Source: Pseudomonas fragi (GTDB lineage: Bacteria > Pseudomonadota > Gammaproteobacteria > Pseudomonadales > Pseudomonadaceae). Taken from it: 64,000 nt of DNA. Shown one piece after another: positions 18,270 through 27,711 of the stretch (its first letter is position 1; each line of letters begins with the position of its first letter). Both the position numbers and the translations under genes were made by a program. The notes beneath the pieces were generated by a model that worked only from the letters and a program-made list of their open reading frames with translations, searched no databases and was not told the origin of the DNA. The stretch is from contig NZ_LT629783.1 in NCBI RefSeq assembly GCF_900105835.1, positions 3,122,501 to 3,186,500 of the forward strand. Direction: 5' to 3'.

Positions 18270-20555
18270 TTAAAGCGACGAATATTTCTTGCGCAGACGC
18301 TGACGGATCAGCTCGGCAAGAGTGTTCATGATGAAGGTGAACAGCAGCAGCACCAACGCCGAGAGGAACAGCACACGGTAATGACTGCCGCCCACTTCCG
18401 ACTCCGGCATTTCCACCGCCACGTTCGCCGCCAGGGTACGCAGGCCTTCGAACAGGTTCATTTCCATGACCGGGGTGTTACCGGTGGCCATCAACACAAT
18501 CATCGTCTCGCCGACCGCACGGCCCATACCAATCATCAGTGCCGAGAAGATCCCCGGGCTGGCGGTCAGGATGACCACGCGGGTCATGGTCTGCCACGGC
18601 GTGGCACCCAGCGCCAGCGAACCCAGGGTCAGGCCGCGAGGCACGCTGAACACGGCGTCTTCAGCAATGGAGTAGATGTTGGGGATCACCGCGAAACCCA
18701 TCGCCAGGCCGACCACCAGGGCGTTGCGCTGATCGTAGGTGATGCCCAGGTCGTGGGAGATCCACAGGCGCATGTCGCCACCGAAGAACCAGGCTTCCAT
18801 AAACGGGCTCATGTACAGCGACAGGCCACACACAAACAGGATCACCGGGATCAGGATCAGGCTTTCCCAGCCCTCCGGCACACGCAGGCGGATCGACTCG
18901 GGCAGGCGGCTCCAGCTGAAGCCCGCCACCAGAATGCCGATCGGCATCAGCACCAGCAGGCTGAAAATACCCGGCAAGTGGCCTTCCACATACGGCGCCA
19001 GAAACAGGCCGGCGAAGAAACCGAGGATCACCGTCGGCATCGCTTCCATCAGTTCGATCACCGGCTTGACCTTGCGGCGCAGGGTCGGTGCCATGAAGTA
19101 AGCGGTGTAGATCGCTGCAGCAACGGCCAGCGGAGCCGCCAGTAACATCGCGTAGAACGCAGCTTTCAAGGTACCGAAGGTCAATGGCGCAAGGCTCATC
19201 TTCGGTTCGAAGTCAGTGTTGGCGGCTGTCGATTGCCAGACGTATTTAGGCTCGTCGTAGTTCTCGTACCAGACCTTGCTCCACAGCGCGCTCCAGGACA
19301 CTTCCGGGTGCGGGTTTTTCAAGGTCAGTGGCAGCAGCTTGCCGCCCTCTTCCACGATGATGCGGTTGGCACGCGGCGACAACGCCATGATGCCAGGGCC
19401 TTCGGCAACCTTCTCGACCAGCAGGGTGCGGTGTGCAGTGCTGTGGAACACACCGATTTCGCCGGCCGCATCCAGGGCCAGGAAGCCCTTGCGGCGTTGC
19501 TCGGCGGTGATTTCAACAATCGGCGAAGTGCCCATCTGGAAGCTGCGGATATGCTTGAAGCGCTGCTCGCCATCCGGGTCGCGGGCCATGAACCACTGGC
19601 TCAGGCCACCCTTGGAATCGCCAAAGATCAGCGAGATACCGCCCACCAGCTGGGTGCTGGCGGTGATCTCGGTGGTTGCGTCATCCACCAGCTTGTAGCG
19701 ACCGTTGAGGCTTTTGTCGCGCAGGCTGAACACATCGGCCTGGGCGCGATCATTGATCACATACAACCACTGCTGACGCGGGTCGATATACAGCGCTTTG
19801 ACCTTCGCGGTCATCTGCGGCAGGTCGATACGAGTCTCGGTGTTGGTGACCTCATCGGTCATCATGTTTTCTTCGCGGGCCAGTGACAGCACATTCAGTT
19901 TCGAGCCCGTGGAGCCGGCCAGCACCAGCGTTGAATCGTTGACGCTGAGGTTGACGTGATCCAGTGCACCACCCTGCGGGTCGAGCACGATTGGCGTTTC
20001 GCCATACGGGTACTCAATCGCCGGGGTGATGGTCTTCTTGCCATCGGGGTAGCTGACTTTATAGCTGTGACGGAACACCAGCGCCTGACCGTTGGACAGG
20101 CCCAGTACCACCACCGGGTTACCCGGCTGGTCTTCGCCCAGCGAAGTCACTTGTGTACCGGCCGGCAACGGCAGGTTGACCCGCGACAACTCTTCGCCGT
20201 TCTTCGCGTTGAAGAACAACACCATGCCCTTGTCGGAGACCCGCATGCCGACCTGGTTTTGCTCCTCGACGGAGATCATCAGCGGCTTGCCGGCGTCCTG
20301 CATCCATACGGGCGTGATCGCCTGCTTGGCGTTCAGGTCGGCGCCCTGGAACAGCGGGTAAACCACATAGCCCAGGAAGAAGAAAATCAGGGTAATTGCG
20401 CCGAGCACGGCAAGCCCGCCGATAAATACATACCAGCGGGTCAGGTGGTCTTTAAGCGCGCGGATACGGCGCTTGCGCTGCAGTTCAGGCGTATTGAAAT
20501 CAATGCGCTTGGGAGCGGATGTCGTAGTCATTGGGGAATTGGCCAGATCATTCAT
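18270..20555 (-). CDS. pstC: Phosphate ABC transporter permease PstC, long form
   Basis: A 761-residue permease, more than twice the length of E. coli PstC. After a first helix (about 45-75) comes a large extracytoplasmic region of about 370 residues that looks beta-rich and repeat-like (NGQALVFRHSYKVSYPDGKK; GEELSRVNLPLPAG), possibly propeller-like. The permease proper follows, with LTLGSLALGATPWQTMTRVV as its EAA loop. I chose the ATG two codons inside the longest frame. It pairs with PstA in the membrane. A REP pair separates it from pstS. Confidence 0.94.
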   Translation of the reverse strand: MNDLANSPMTTTSAPKRIDFNTPELQRKRRIRALKDHLTRWYVFIGGLAVLGAITLIFFFLGYVVYPLFQGADLNAKQAITPVWMQDAGKPLMISVEEQNQVGMRVSDKGMVLFFNAKNGEELSRVNLPLPAGTQVTSLGEDQPGNPVVVLGLSNGQALVFRHSYKVSYPDGKKTITPAIEYPYGETPIVLDPQGGALDHVNLSVNDSTLVLAGSTGSKLNVLSLAREENMMTDEVTNTETRIDLPQMTAKVKALYIDPRQQWLYVINDRAQADVFSLRDKSLNGRYKLVDDATTEITASTQLVGGISLIFGDSKGGLSQWFMARDPDGEQRFKHIRSFQMGTSPIVEITAEQRRKGFLALDAAGEIGVFHSTAHRTLLVEKVAEGPGIMALSPRANRIIVEEGGKLLPLTLKNPHPEVSWSALWSKVWYENYDEPKYVWQSTAANTDFEPKMSLAPLTFGTLKAAFYAMLLAAPLAVAAAIYTAYFMAPTLRRKVKPVIELMEAMPTVILGFFAGLFLAPYVEGHLPGIFSLLVLMPIGILVAGFSWSRLPESIRLRVPEGWESLILIPVILFVCGLSLYMSPFMEAWFFGGDMRLWISHDLGITYDQRNALVVGLAMGFAVIPNIYSIAEDAVFSVPRGLTLGSLALGATPWQTMTRVVILTASPGIFSALMIGMGRAVGETMIVLMATGNTPVMEMNLFEGLRTLAANVAVEMPESEVGGSHYRVLFLSALVLLLFTFIMNTLAELIRQRLRKKYSSL

Positions 20556-20675
20556 GCGCACACCCTAGCGGTCCTGTATGACAGAAAGATGACAAAGCAG
20601 TGACGCAAAAAATCCGCCGCCCGACGGTGCTGGCAGCGGAATGGAAAATTTGGTGAAGCGGTTGCGTGGCAACCC

Positions 20676-20762
20676 TGTGGGAGCGGGCTTGCTCGCGATG
20701 GCATCAACTCAACAGGCCTGATGTACCGCGTTGCCTGAATCGCGAGCAAGCCCGCTCCCACA
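20676..20762. repeat. REP pair 4, between pstS and pstC
   Basis: An inverted REP pair directly downstream of pstS (10 bases from its stop) and upstream of pstC. In this position it probably stabilises the abundant pstS message relative to the permease genes, giving the binding protein in excess. Confidence 0.9.
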
Positions 20763-20772
20763 TGGCGTCTAC

Positions 20773-21759
20773 TTATGCGCCTTCTTTCAGACCCAGGTCA
20801 GCCAATGCTTTGGCAGCGACCTTGGCTGGCAGCGGGATGTAGCCATCCTTCACGACCACTTCTTGACCTTGCTTGGACAGCACCAGCTTGATGAACTCGG
20901 CTTCCAGCGGGTTCAGCGGCTTGTTCGGCGCCTTGTTCACGTACACGTAGAGGAAACGCGACAGCGGGTATTTGCCGTTCAGTGCGTTTTCTTCGGTGTC
21001 TTCGATGAACTCGGTGCTGCCTTTTTTAGCCAAAGGCACGGTCTTCACGCTGGCGGTTTTGTAACCGATGCCCGAGTAACCGACGCCGTTGAGCGAGCTG
21101 CTGATCGACTGCACAACCGAAGCCGAACCTGGCTGTTCGTTCACGTTAGGCTTGTAGTCGCCTTTGCACAGGGCTTCTTCCTTGAAGTAGCCGTAAGTGC
21201 CGGATACCGAGTTACGACCGAACAGTTGAACCGGCTTGTTGGCCAGGTCGCCGGTCACACCCAGGTCGCCCCAGGTTTTAACGTCGGCTTTGGCGCCGCA
21301 CAGACGGGTCGAAGAGAAGATCGCATCAACCTGTTCCATGGTCAGGTGCTTGATCGGGTTGTCCTTGTGCACGAACACGGCCAGGGCATCCACGGCTACC
21401 GGGATAGCGGTAGGCTTGTAGCCGTACTTCTGCTCGAAGGCAGCCAGTTCGTTGTCTTTCATTTTGCGGCTCATCGGGCCCAGGTTGGCGGTGCCTTCAG
21501 TAATCGCAGGCGGCGCGGTCGAAGAACCGGCAGCTTGAATCTGGATGTTTACGTTTGGATATTCTTTTTTGTACGCCTCGGCCCACAAGGTCATCAGGTT
21601 CGCCAGGGTGTCAGAACCAACGCTGGACAGGTTGCCCGACACACCAGTGGTCTTCACGTAGGGCTGAATAGCCGGGTCAACACCAGCGGCAACCGCATTG
21701 GCAGTTGCAACGCCTGCGGCGACAAAAGTCAGGGCCGCCATCACACGCTTCAGTTTCAT
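20773..21759 (-). CDS. pstS: Phosphate ABC transporter substrate-binding protein
   Basis: A 328-residue periplasmic protein with a signal peptide ([20 protein letters not shown]). The phosphate-binding segments [32 protein letters not shown] and the [18 protein letters not shown] loop mark the PstS family. It captures phosphate for PstCAB. It is the first gene of the operon, about 80 bases downstream of a Pho box, so expression should rise under phosphate limitation through PhoB. Confidence 0.96.
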   Translation of the reverse strand: MKLKRVMAALTFVAAGVATANAVAAGVDPAIQPYVKTTGVSGNLSSVGSDTLANLMTLWAEAYKKEYPNVNIQIQAAGSSTAPPAITEGTANLGPMSRKMKDNELAAFEQKYGYKPTAIPVAVDALAVFVHKDNPIKHLTMEQVDAIFSSTRLCGAKADVKTWGDLGVTGDLANKPVQLFGRNSVSGTYGYFKEEALCKGDYKPNVNEQPGSASVVQSISSSLNGVGYSGIGYKTASVKTVPLAKKGSTEFIEDTEENALNGKYPLSRFLYVYVNKAPNKPLNPLEAEFIKLVLSKQGQEVVVKDGYIPLPAKVAAKALADLGLKEGA

Positions 21760-21837
21760 GCCTTACTCCTAGCAAACGGGGTTAGATGAATCGGGGACCA
21801 GTATCTGCAGGCCATGTGACTACTCTATGAACCGATT

Positions 21838-21855
21838 GTGACAATTAGATGAAAG
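21838..21855 (-). promoter_or_regulatory. Pho box upstream of pstS
   Basis: On the minus strand CTTTCATCTAATTGTCAC matches the 18-base PhoB box (two CTGTCAT-type direct repeats with an AT-rich spacer) with few changes. A weak -10 (CATAGA) follows at the expected distance. It lies 79 bases before the pstS start. Confidence 0.8.
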
Positions 21856-21883
21856 GCCATCATTCGTTACAAATGATGGCCTT
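21853..21883 (-). terminator. Terminator-like hairpin after the MFS gene, abutting the Pho box
   Basis: Perfect 12-bp stem AAGGCCATCATT / AATGATGGCCTT with a seven-base loop. On the minus strand it is followed by TTTC, which is already part of the Pho box. It ends the MFS transcript immediately before the pst promoter. Confidence 0.75.
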
Positions 21884-21925
21884 CGGGGAGAGGCGGATGA
21901 GGTGTTGCGGCGGATCAGGCCTGGA

Positions 21926-23215
21926 TCAGCGGCCCTTTTTCCACAGATAAGCGCCGACCACCAGGCCCATCGTGCAAATGATTGCCACGTAATACGCCGG
22001 GCCCATCGGGCTTTCCTTGAGCAACAGGGTCACGGCCATCGGGGTCAGGCCGCCAAAAATGGCGTAGGCCAGGTTGTAGGAAAACGACAGACCGCTGAAA
22101 CGCACCACTGGCGGGAAGGCCTTAACCATTACATAAGGCACCGCGCCGATGGTGCCTACAAACAGGCCGCTCAAGGCGTACAGCGGGAACAGCCAGTCCG
22201 GGTGTTGCAGCAGGCTGTGGTAGAAGGTCCACGATGTAATCAGCAACCCGGCGCAACCGATCACAAACACCTTGCCCGCCCCAAAGCGGTCAGCCAGTGC
22301 GCCCGAGGCGATGCAACCCAGGCTCAGGAAGACGATTGCCAGGCTGTTGGCCTGCAACGAGGTGGTCGCTGAAAAACCATAAATGGTTTGCAACACCGTG
22401 GGCGTCATCAGAATGACCACGATGATCCCGGCAGACAGCAACCAGGTCAGCAGCATGGAGACCACAATCGCCCCGCGATGGTCGCGCAGCACGGTCTTGA
22501 GCGGGACTTCCGCCGCCAGCGCCTTGCGCAGCTGCAACTCGGCAAAGACCGGTGTCTCGTGCAACCAGCGACGCAGGTACACCGAGAACAGGCCGAACAC
22601 GCCACCCATCAGGAACGGAATCCGCCAGGCAAAGTCAGACACTTCAGCCGGTGTATAGATCGTGTTGATCGCCGTAGCCATCAACGAACCCAGCAAGATG
22701 CCCGCCGTCAGCCCGCAAGTCAGGGTGCCACAGGCGTAGCCCACATGCCGTGGCGGTACATGCTCGGCCACGAACACCCAGGCCCCGGGCACCTCACCGC
22801 CAATGGCCGCGCCCTGGATCACGCGCATCAGCAGCAACAGAATCGGTGCCCACATGCCAATCTGCGCATAGGTAGGCAGCAAGCCCATGATCAAGGTCGG
22901 TACGGCCATCATGAAGATGCTCAGGGTGAACATCTTTTTGCGCCCCAGCAGATCGCCAAAGTGCGCCATGACAATGCCGCCCAAAGGACGCGCCAGGTAA
23001 CCCGCGGCAAAAATGCCGAAGGTTTGCATCAGGCGTAGCCACTCGGGCATGTCTGCCGGGAAGAACAGTTTCCCGACCACGGTGGCGAAAAACACAAAAA
23101 TAATGAAATCGTAAAACTCCAGCGCACCACCCAAGGCAGACAGCGACAAGGTTTTATAGTCATTACGGGTTAACGGCCGCGAAGGCGGTGCAGCACTGGA
23201 AGGCTCTGTGATCAT
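21926..23215 (-). CDS. MFS transporter, metabolite:H+ symporter (MHS) type
   Basis: A 429-residue protein with about twelve hydrophobic helices and MHS-family features: GGALEFYDFIIFVFFA in helix 1, the MFS loop motif GDLLGRKKMF and RVIQGAAIGGEVPGAWVFVAEH. Relatives (KgtP, ShiA, ProP, citrate and dicarboxylate carriers) import small organic acids with protons. The substrate cannot be read from the sequence. It is upstream of pstS in the same direction but is separated by a terminator, and no Pho box precedes it. Confidence 0.9.
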   Translation of the reverse strand: MITEPSSAAPPSRPLTRNDYKTLSLSALGGALEFYDFIIFVFFATVVGKLFFPADMPEWLRLMQTFGIFAAGYLARPLGGIVMAHFGDLLGRKKMFTLSIFMMAVPTLIMGLLPTYAQIGMWAPILLLLMRVIQGAAIGGEVPGAWVFVAEHVPPRHVGYACGTLTCGLTAGILLGSLMATAINTIYTPAEVSDFAWRIPFLMGGVFGLFSVYLRRWLHETPVFAELQLRKALAAEVPLKTVLRDHRGAIVVSMLLTWLLSAGIIVVILMTPTVLQTIYGFSATTSLQANSLAIVFLSLGCIASGALADRFGAGKVFVIGCAGLLITSWTFYHSLLQHPDWLFPLYALSGLFVGTIGAVPYVMVKAFPPVVRFSGLSFSYNLAYAIFGGLTPMAVTLLLKESPMGPAYYVAIICTMGLVVGAYLWKKGR

Positions 23216-23588
23216 GGGGTATTGCTTCTCTTATTAGGCGCGGCAAAAAGCTGCAACTTCGCCGGCAAGGGCTGGGCAGGTTTTGAAAGATAACAAATTG
23301 TTTGCAAAAGCACAGAGCTAGACGTGCAGCGCACCCAAAAAGCAGAATCCGGAGGTCGTCGGCCAGGCTGTCGCCCGATATACTCACGCTGTAAGAAACA
23401 CTTGGTAACTTCTGAGGTTGCTGTGCGAAAACGCCCGCTGGACACTTCAGCCGATTTCGCAGAGTTTTCCCTTGGTGCGGCTTATGAAGAACGTGACGAA
23501 CGTAGTATGTTCGGGCTGAATCGTTTTTCTAAAGACGCTTTTTCACCCGCAGTACTTATGATGAATCACGGGTCAGAGGCCCTTAGGC
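23216..23588. other. Intergenic region between divergent MFS and thioesterase genes
   Basis: No convincing gene is present. TATACT near 23378 is a possible rightward -10 element, and AT-rich stretches upstream of the MFS gene could hold its leftward promoter. An open frame runs through here into the thioesterase gene in another phase, but it lacks a ribosome site and a recognisable product. Confidence 0.4.
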
Positions 23589-23990
23589 ATGCTAGAGCTC
23601 GAACAAGAAGATCCAATCCCGCAAGGCGACCTGGCCTTGCAAATCACCGCCCTGCCGCGCGAGACCAATGGTTTCGGCGATATTTTTGGCGGCTGGCTGG
23701 TCTCCCAAATGGACCTGGCCGGTACCGCAATGGCCAGCAAGGTTGCCGGTGGCCGCGTAGCCACTGTCGCGATTGATCGTATGGCGTTTCTGGTACCGGT
23801 GGCGGTGGGCGCACAATTGTCGTTCTATACCCAGGCACTGGAGATCGGCCGCAGCTCGATCCAGATGATGGTTGAAGTGTGGAGTGACGACCCGTTGTCC
23901 AGCGAATGGCGCAAAGTGACCGAAGCGGTCTTTGTATTTGTCGCCATTGATGGCAGCGGCCGCACCCGCTCCGTTCCGCCACGCCGTTAA
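23589..23990 (+). CDS. Acyl-CoA thioesterase, YciA-like hotdog fold
   Basis: A 133-residue single hotdog-domain protein. The motif NGFGDIFGGWLVSQMDLAG carries the Gly-rich turn and catalytic Asp of the YciA/acyl-CoA thioesterase family, followed by the hotdog helix and GRVATVAIDRMAFLVPVAVG. It hydrolyses acyl-CoA to acid and CoA; chain length preference is unknown. It is followed 22 bases later by the hexose mutarotase gene. A second thioesterase of another subgroup is at 53063. Confidence 0.88.
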   Translation: MLELEQEDPIPQGDLALQITALPRETNGFGDIFGGWLVSQMDLAGTAMASKVAGGRVATVAIDRMAFLVPVAVGAQLSFYTQALEIGRSSIQMMVEVWSDDPLSSEWRKVTEAVFVFVAIDGSGRTRSVPPRR

Positions 23991-24012
23991 ACCTATCAAT
24001 AGAGAACCTGCC

Positions 24013-24912
24013 ATGCACCACATTGAGTCAGTCACCCTGGATGAACTGGAGTGCTGGCACTTCCAGCATGGCCATGCACAACTGCTGGTCGCCAAGCAAG
24101 GCGCGCAGGTTCTCAGTTATCAGGTGGGTGATGAGCCGCCAATCATCTGGCTCAACGAAAAAGCCCAGTTCAAGCAAGGCCACGGCATCCGCACCGGCGT
24201 ACCGGTGTGTTGGCCCTGGTTCGGCAACCTGGCGATGAACCCGCAGAGCGTGCAGGCCATGCGCCACAGCGATGAGCCTGCCACGGCCCACGGCTTGGTG
24301 CGTACACGCGAATGGGAAATGCTGGAGATCGATGACGCCGGTGAAGCGCTGCATATTGAGCTGGGCTTGCCCCGCATCGAAGGCGGCCTTCCCGGCTGGC
24401 CCCACGACGTGGCGCTGACCCTGAGCATCCGCCTCGACACCCAGCTGCATATCAGCCTCACCAGCCATAACCGCAGTGACATTCCGGTGAACATCAGCCA
24501 GGCGCTGCACAGCTATTTCGCGGTCAGCGACGTGCGCAAGGTTCAGGTCAAAGGCGTCGAGGGCCTGACCTATATCGACACCCTCAAAGACTGGAAACGG
24601 GTTGAGCAAGCGGGCGAGTTGACCTTCAGCGGCGAAACCGACCGTATCTACCTCGATACCCCGCAGCAGTTGAGCATTGTCGACCCGGACTGGTCGCGCA
24701 CCCTTGAGCTGACCAGCCGTGGGTCGCGCTCGGCAGTGATCTGGAATCCGTGGATCGACAAGACCGCCACGCTCGGCGATATGGCCGCAGATGGCTGGCA
24801 GCGCATGCTGTGCATCGAAACCGCCAATGTGATGGAAGACATTATCACCCTGGCGCCGGGCGCCAGCCATACGTTGGGTGTGAGTATTGCAAGCAAACGC
24901 ATGAGCGCCTGA
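24013..24912 (+). CDS. D-hexose-6-phosphate mutarotase (YeaD-like)
   Basis: A 299-residue aldose-1-epimerase-fold protein of the YeaD/glucose-6-phosphate epimerase group. Visible features are the substrate pocket region GVPVCWPWFGN, TAHGLVRTREWE with the likely catalytic His, and the NISQALHSYFAV strand. It interconverts alpha and beta hexose-6-phosphates, feeding Entner-Doudoroff metabolism. I chose the ATG with AGAGAA upstream; the frame stays open further left into the thioesterase gene. Confidence 0.88.
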   Translation: MHHIESVTLDELECWHFQHGHAQLLVAKQGAQVLSYQVGDEPPIIWLNEKAQFKQGHGIRTGVPVCWPWFGNLAMNPQSVQAMRHSDEPATAHGLVRTREWEMLEIDDAGEALHIELGLPRIEGGLPGWPHDVALTLSIRLDTQLHISLTSHNRSDIPVNISQALHSYFAVSDVRKVQVKGVEGLTYIDTLKDWKRVEQAGELTFSGETDRIYLDTPQQLSIVDPDWSRTLELTSRGSRSAVIWNPWIDKTATLGDMAADGWQRMLCIETANVMEDIITLAPGASHTLGVSIASKRMSA

Positions 24913-24925
24913 TACGCACTAAACC

Positions 24926-25012
24926 TCTGCAAGCAGGCTTGCCTGCGATGCTGGCGCTGCGGTCTGTCAGGTGAACCGCGCTGCTGCCATCGCGAGCAAG
25001 CCCGCTCCCACA
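24926..25012. repeat. REP pair 5 (left copy degenerate)
   Basis: An inverted REP pair in which the left arm has drifted (GCAAGCAGGCTTGCCTGCGA) while the right arm is intact. It sits after the mutarotase gene, directly next to another pair, giving a cluster of four REP copies. Confidence 0.85.
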
Positions 25013-25053
25013 AGGACCAGGGCAAACATCACGCTATCAAAGCAGCACAAACC

Positions 25054-25140
25054 TGTGGGAGCGGGCTTGCTCGCGATTCAGTCGCTGCGGTCTATCAGGC
25101 AAACCGCGCTGCTGCCATCGCGAGCAAGCCCGCTCCCACA
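25054..25140. repeat. REP pair 6
   Basis: An intact inverted REP pair 41 bases from pair 5. The inner spacers of the two pairs are nearly identical (both contain AACCGCGCTGCTGCCATCGCG), pointing to a recent tandem duplication. It lies between convergent genes. Confidence 0.9.
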
Positions 25141-25152
25141 TCGTTCAGGGCG

Positions 25153-25689
25153 CTACAGGTCTTCCTCAACCACCACCCGCACCTTGCTGGCATCCAGCGC
25201 ATAGGCCGCATCGGCCAGGTCATTGCTAACCTTCTCGACCTTCAGCGTGCCCATCACCCACAGCGGCGTGTAGATGTCGTCCAGCTTCAGGCCTTTGGGG
25301 TAGCGCACCAACACCAACTGATTGGGCGGCGGAGGCGGTACATGAATGCAGGCGCCCGGGTACGGCACCAGGAAAAACAGCGTGCTGCGCCCCTTGGCGT
25401 CTGTTTCCAGAGGCACGGGGTAGCCACCCAAACGGATATTCTTGCCGTTCATGCTGGCCACTGTCTTGCTCGAATACATCACCGCGGGCAGGCCCTTGCT
25501 CTGCTTCAATCCGCCCTTGTCGGTAAACGTACCGTTGGCCTCGGGCGAGTCATGGTCAATTTCGGGCATTTGCTCAAGGGCTACTTGATCCGACTTGGGC
25601 ATCAGTTCCAGCCAGTCGGTTTCGGGCAATTCTGCCGCGTGTGCCAGGCCTGAGCCCAGCAAAAGAAAAGTCAGGAGAAGACGGCGCAT
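25153..25689 (-). CDS. Secreted DUF3299 protein
   Basis: A 178-residue protein with a signal peptide (RRLLLTFLLLGSGLAHA) and a DUF3299 domain: a beta-rich region with IRLGGYPVPLE and the VPYPGACIHVPPPPPNQLV motif typical of this family. The conserved Cys and His suggest metal handling, but the function is unknown. The start was placed at the signal peptide; a longer frame to 25722 begins at GTG. It follows glsB on the same strand, 80 bases away. Confidence 0.83.
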   Translation of the reverse strand: MRRLLLTFLLLGSGLAHAAELPETDWLELMPKSDQVALEQMPEIDHDSPEANGTFTDKGGLKQSKGLPAVMYSSKTVASMNGKNIRLGGYPVPLETDAKGRSTLFFLVPYPGACIHVPPPPPNQLVLVRYPKGLKLDDIYTPLWVMGTLKVEKVSNDLADAAYALDASKVRVVVEEDL

Positions 25690-25731
25690 GCAAAACTCGA
25701 CAGGTGAGAAATCAACGCGCACATCTTAGCC

Positions 25732-25754
25732 CTCTCTGCGGCTGGCGCAGAGAG
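25732..25754 (-). terminator. Hairpin after the GlsB-family gene
   Basis: Stem CTCTCTGCG / CGCAGAGAG, nine perfect pairs with a five-base loop, 16 bases after the stop codon. There is no T-run, so termination is uncertain. Confidence 0.45.
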
Positions 25755-25769
25755 AACCAAAGCGTTTAA

Positions 25770-26018
25770 TCAGGACTTTTTCGACACCAGGCCGTAGATC
25801 ACCAGCAAGATCACGGCGCCAACCACTGCACCGATAAAGCCGGCACCCTCGCCTGCCTTGTAGATACCAATCGCCTGACCACCATAGGTCGCCGCCAGCG
25901 AGCCGCCGATACCCAGCAGGATGGTCATGATCCAGCCCATGCTGTCGTCACCCGGTTTCAGGAAACGAGCCAGCAGGCCAACGATCAAGCCGATAAAAAT
26001 GGTTCCGATGATGCCCAT
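25770..26018 (-). CDS. GlsB/YeaQ/YmgE family stress-response membrane protein
   Basis: An 82-residue membrane protein with three hydrophobic segments: IGTIFIGLIVGLLARFL, GWIMTILLGIGGSLAATYGG and GFIGAVVGAVILLVIYGLV. It matches the transglycosylase-associated (GlsB/YeaQ/YmgE) family, including the RFLKPGDD loop. These proteins are induced by general stress in many bacteria; the biochemical role is unknown. It is a single gene with its own promoter region. Confidence 0.92.
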   Translation of the reverse strand: MGIIGTIFIGLIVGLLARFLKPGDDSMGWIMTILLGIGGSLAATYGGQAIGIYKAGEGAGFIGAVVGAVILLVIYGLVSKKS

Positions 26019-26122
26019 GGACGCGTCCTCTTGATTGATGGCGTTTTACCAAAGCCTAGTCAGCACTTTGGCATCACGCCATCAGAGGGTAGCGGCAACC
26101 CAATGGTTCCGTGCAAAGCGAT

Positions 26123-27208
26123 TTACGCTTCGTCGATCAGGGCTTCAACCTTGAGGATTTGCGCTTGCAGGGTCGCCATGTCGGCGCAGCGCAGGTTGGC
26201 ATGACCGACCTTGCGGCCGACCTTGAACGCCTTGCCGTAGTGATGCAGATGGCAGTCGGCAATCGCAATCACCTTCTCAACCGGCGGCACGCTGCCGATA
26301 AAGTTGAGCATGGCGCTTTCGCCCACCTTGGCCGTCGAACCCAGCGGCAGGCCAGCAATGGCGCGCAAGTGGTTTTCGAACTGGCTGCACTCGGCGCCTT
26401 CAGTGGTCCAGTGCCCGGAGTTATGCACACGCGGGGCGATTTCGTTGGCCTTGAGGCCACCGTCGACTTCAAAGAACTCGAACGCCATCACGCCGACATA
26501 ATCCAGCTGCTTGAGCACACGGCTGGAGTAATCTTCAGCCAGGGCCTGCAGCGGGTGATTGGTGCTGGCAACCGACAGCTTGAGAATGCCGCTGTCGTGG
26601 GTGTTGTGTACCAACGGGTAGAACTGCGTTTCGCCATCGCGACCGCGCACGGCAATCAACGACACTTCGCCAGTGAAAGGTACAAAACCTTCCAGCAGGC
26701 ACGCCACACTGCCCAGCTCGGCAAACGTATCCACTACATCAGCAGCGGTGCGCAGCACTTTCTGGCCCTTGCCGTCATAGCCCAGGGTGCGGGTCTTGAG
26801 CACGGCAGGCAGGCCGATGGTGGCCACTGCTGCGTCCAGGTCTGCCTGGGACTGGATGTCGGCAAATGCCGGCGTCGGAATGCCAAGGTCCTTGAACATG
26901 CTTTTTTCGAACCAGCGGTCGCGAGCAATGCGCAGCGCTTCGGCACTCGGGTACACCGGGACGAATTGCGACAGGAAAGCCACGGTTTCAGCCGGAACGC
27001 TTTCGAACTCGAATGTTACCAGGTCGACTTCGTCAGCCAACTGGCGCAAATGGTCCGGGTCGCTGTAGTCCGCACGCAAGTGCTCGCCCAACGAGGCGGC
27101 GCAGGCATCGGGTGCCGGGTCCAGGAAAGCGAAGTTCATGCCCAGCGGAGTACCCGCCAGGGCCAGCATGCGGCCCAGTTGGCCGCCACCGATTACACCG
27201 ATTTTCAT
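26123..27208 (-). CDS. purK: 5-(carboxyamino)imidazole ribonucleotide synthase
   Basis: A 361-residue ATP-grasp enzyme. It starts KIGVIGGGQLGRMLALAG, has the KTRTLGYDGKGQ ATP-grasp loop, and ends with NEIAPRVHNSGHWT and the PurK C-terminal domain. It converts AIR, ATP and bicarbonate to N5-CAIR, the step before PurE in purine synthesis. It lies 11 bases after purE and is co-transcribed with it. Confidence 0.97.
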   Translation of the reverse strand: MKIGVIGGGQLGRMLALAGTPLGMNFAFLDPAPDACAASLGEHLRADYSDPDHLRQLADEVDLVTFEFESVPAETVAFLSQFVPVYPSAEALRIARDRWFEKSMFKDLGIPTPAFADIQSQADLDAAVATIGLPAVLKTRTLGYDGKGQKVLRTAADVVDTFAELGSVACLLEGFVPFTGEVSLIAVRGRDGETQFYPLVHNTHDSGILKLSVASTNHPLQALAEDYSSRVLKQLDYVGVMAFEFFEVDGGLKANEIAPRVHNSGHWTTEGAECSQFENHLRAIAGLPLGSTAKVGESAMLNFIGSVPPVEKVIAIADCHLHHYGKAFKVGRKVGHANLRCADMATLQAQILKVEALIDEA

Positions 27209-27219
27209 CGTCAGAAACC

Positions 27220-27711
27220 TCAGGCTACGCGCGGGTCTGGATTGTCCAGCACGCTGTCTGTCTGTTCAGCACGGAATGCTTTCAAAACGGTATGGAACTG
27301 CGGGTGCTTGGCGCCCAGGATGCTCGCCGACAGCAGCGCCGCGTTGATCGCGCCCGCCTTGCCGATGGCCAGGGTGGCAACCGGAATGCCCGCAGGCATC
27401 TGCACGATCGACAGCAGCGAATCGACGCCCGACAGCATGGCCGATTGCACTGGCACGCCCAGTACTGGCAAATGGGTCTTGGCGGCACACATGCCTGGCA
27501 GGTGGGCTGCGCCACCGGCACCGGCGATGATGACCTCGATCCCGCGGCCTTCGGCCTCTTCGGCATACTGGAACAGCAGATCCGGAGTGCGGTGGGCAGA
27601 GACCACTTTCACTTCGTAGGGAATGCCGAGTTTTTCCAGCATATCGGCGGTGTGGCTGAGGGTGGACCAATCGGACTTGGAGCCCATGATCACGCCTACC
27701 AGTGCACTCAT
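27220..27711 (-). CDS. purE: 5-(carboxyamino)imidazole ribonucleotide mutase
   Basis: A 163-residue class I Pur[22 protein letters not shown], then SAHRTPD with the catalytic His, [13 protein letters not shown] and [20 protein letters not shown]. It rearranges N5-CAIR to CAIR. The ATG is preceded by AGAGG, which can be paired with a complementary CGCGCCT just upstream. A terminator hairpin lies in the leader, so expression may be controlled by attenuation. Confidence 0.97.
   Translation of the reverse strand: MSALVGVIMGSKSDWSTLSHTADMLEKLGIPYEVKVVSAHRTPDLLFQYAEEAEGRGIEVIIAGAGGAAHLPGMCAAKTHLPVLGVPVQSAMLSGVDSLLSIVQMPAGIPVATLAIGKAGAINAALLSASILGAKHPQFHTVLKAFRAEQTDSVLDNPDPRVA

Noticed and set aside
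16485..19145. Very long open frame on the plus strand opposite pstA and pstC
   Set aside because: It is antisense to two certain genes, its product is a His/Gln/Arg-rich low-complexity string typical of antisense GC-rich frames, and it has no domain or ribosome site.
23324..23776. Open frame running from the MFS/thioesterase gap into the thioesterase gene
   Set aside because: No ribosome site, overlap in another phase with a certain gene, and Arg-rich composition after the overlap begins.
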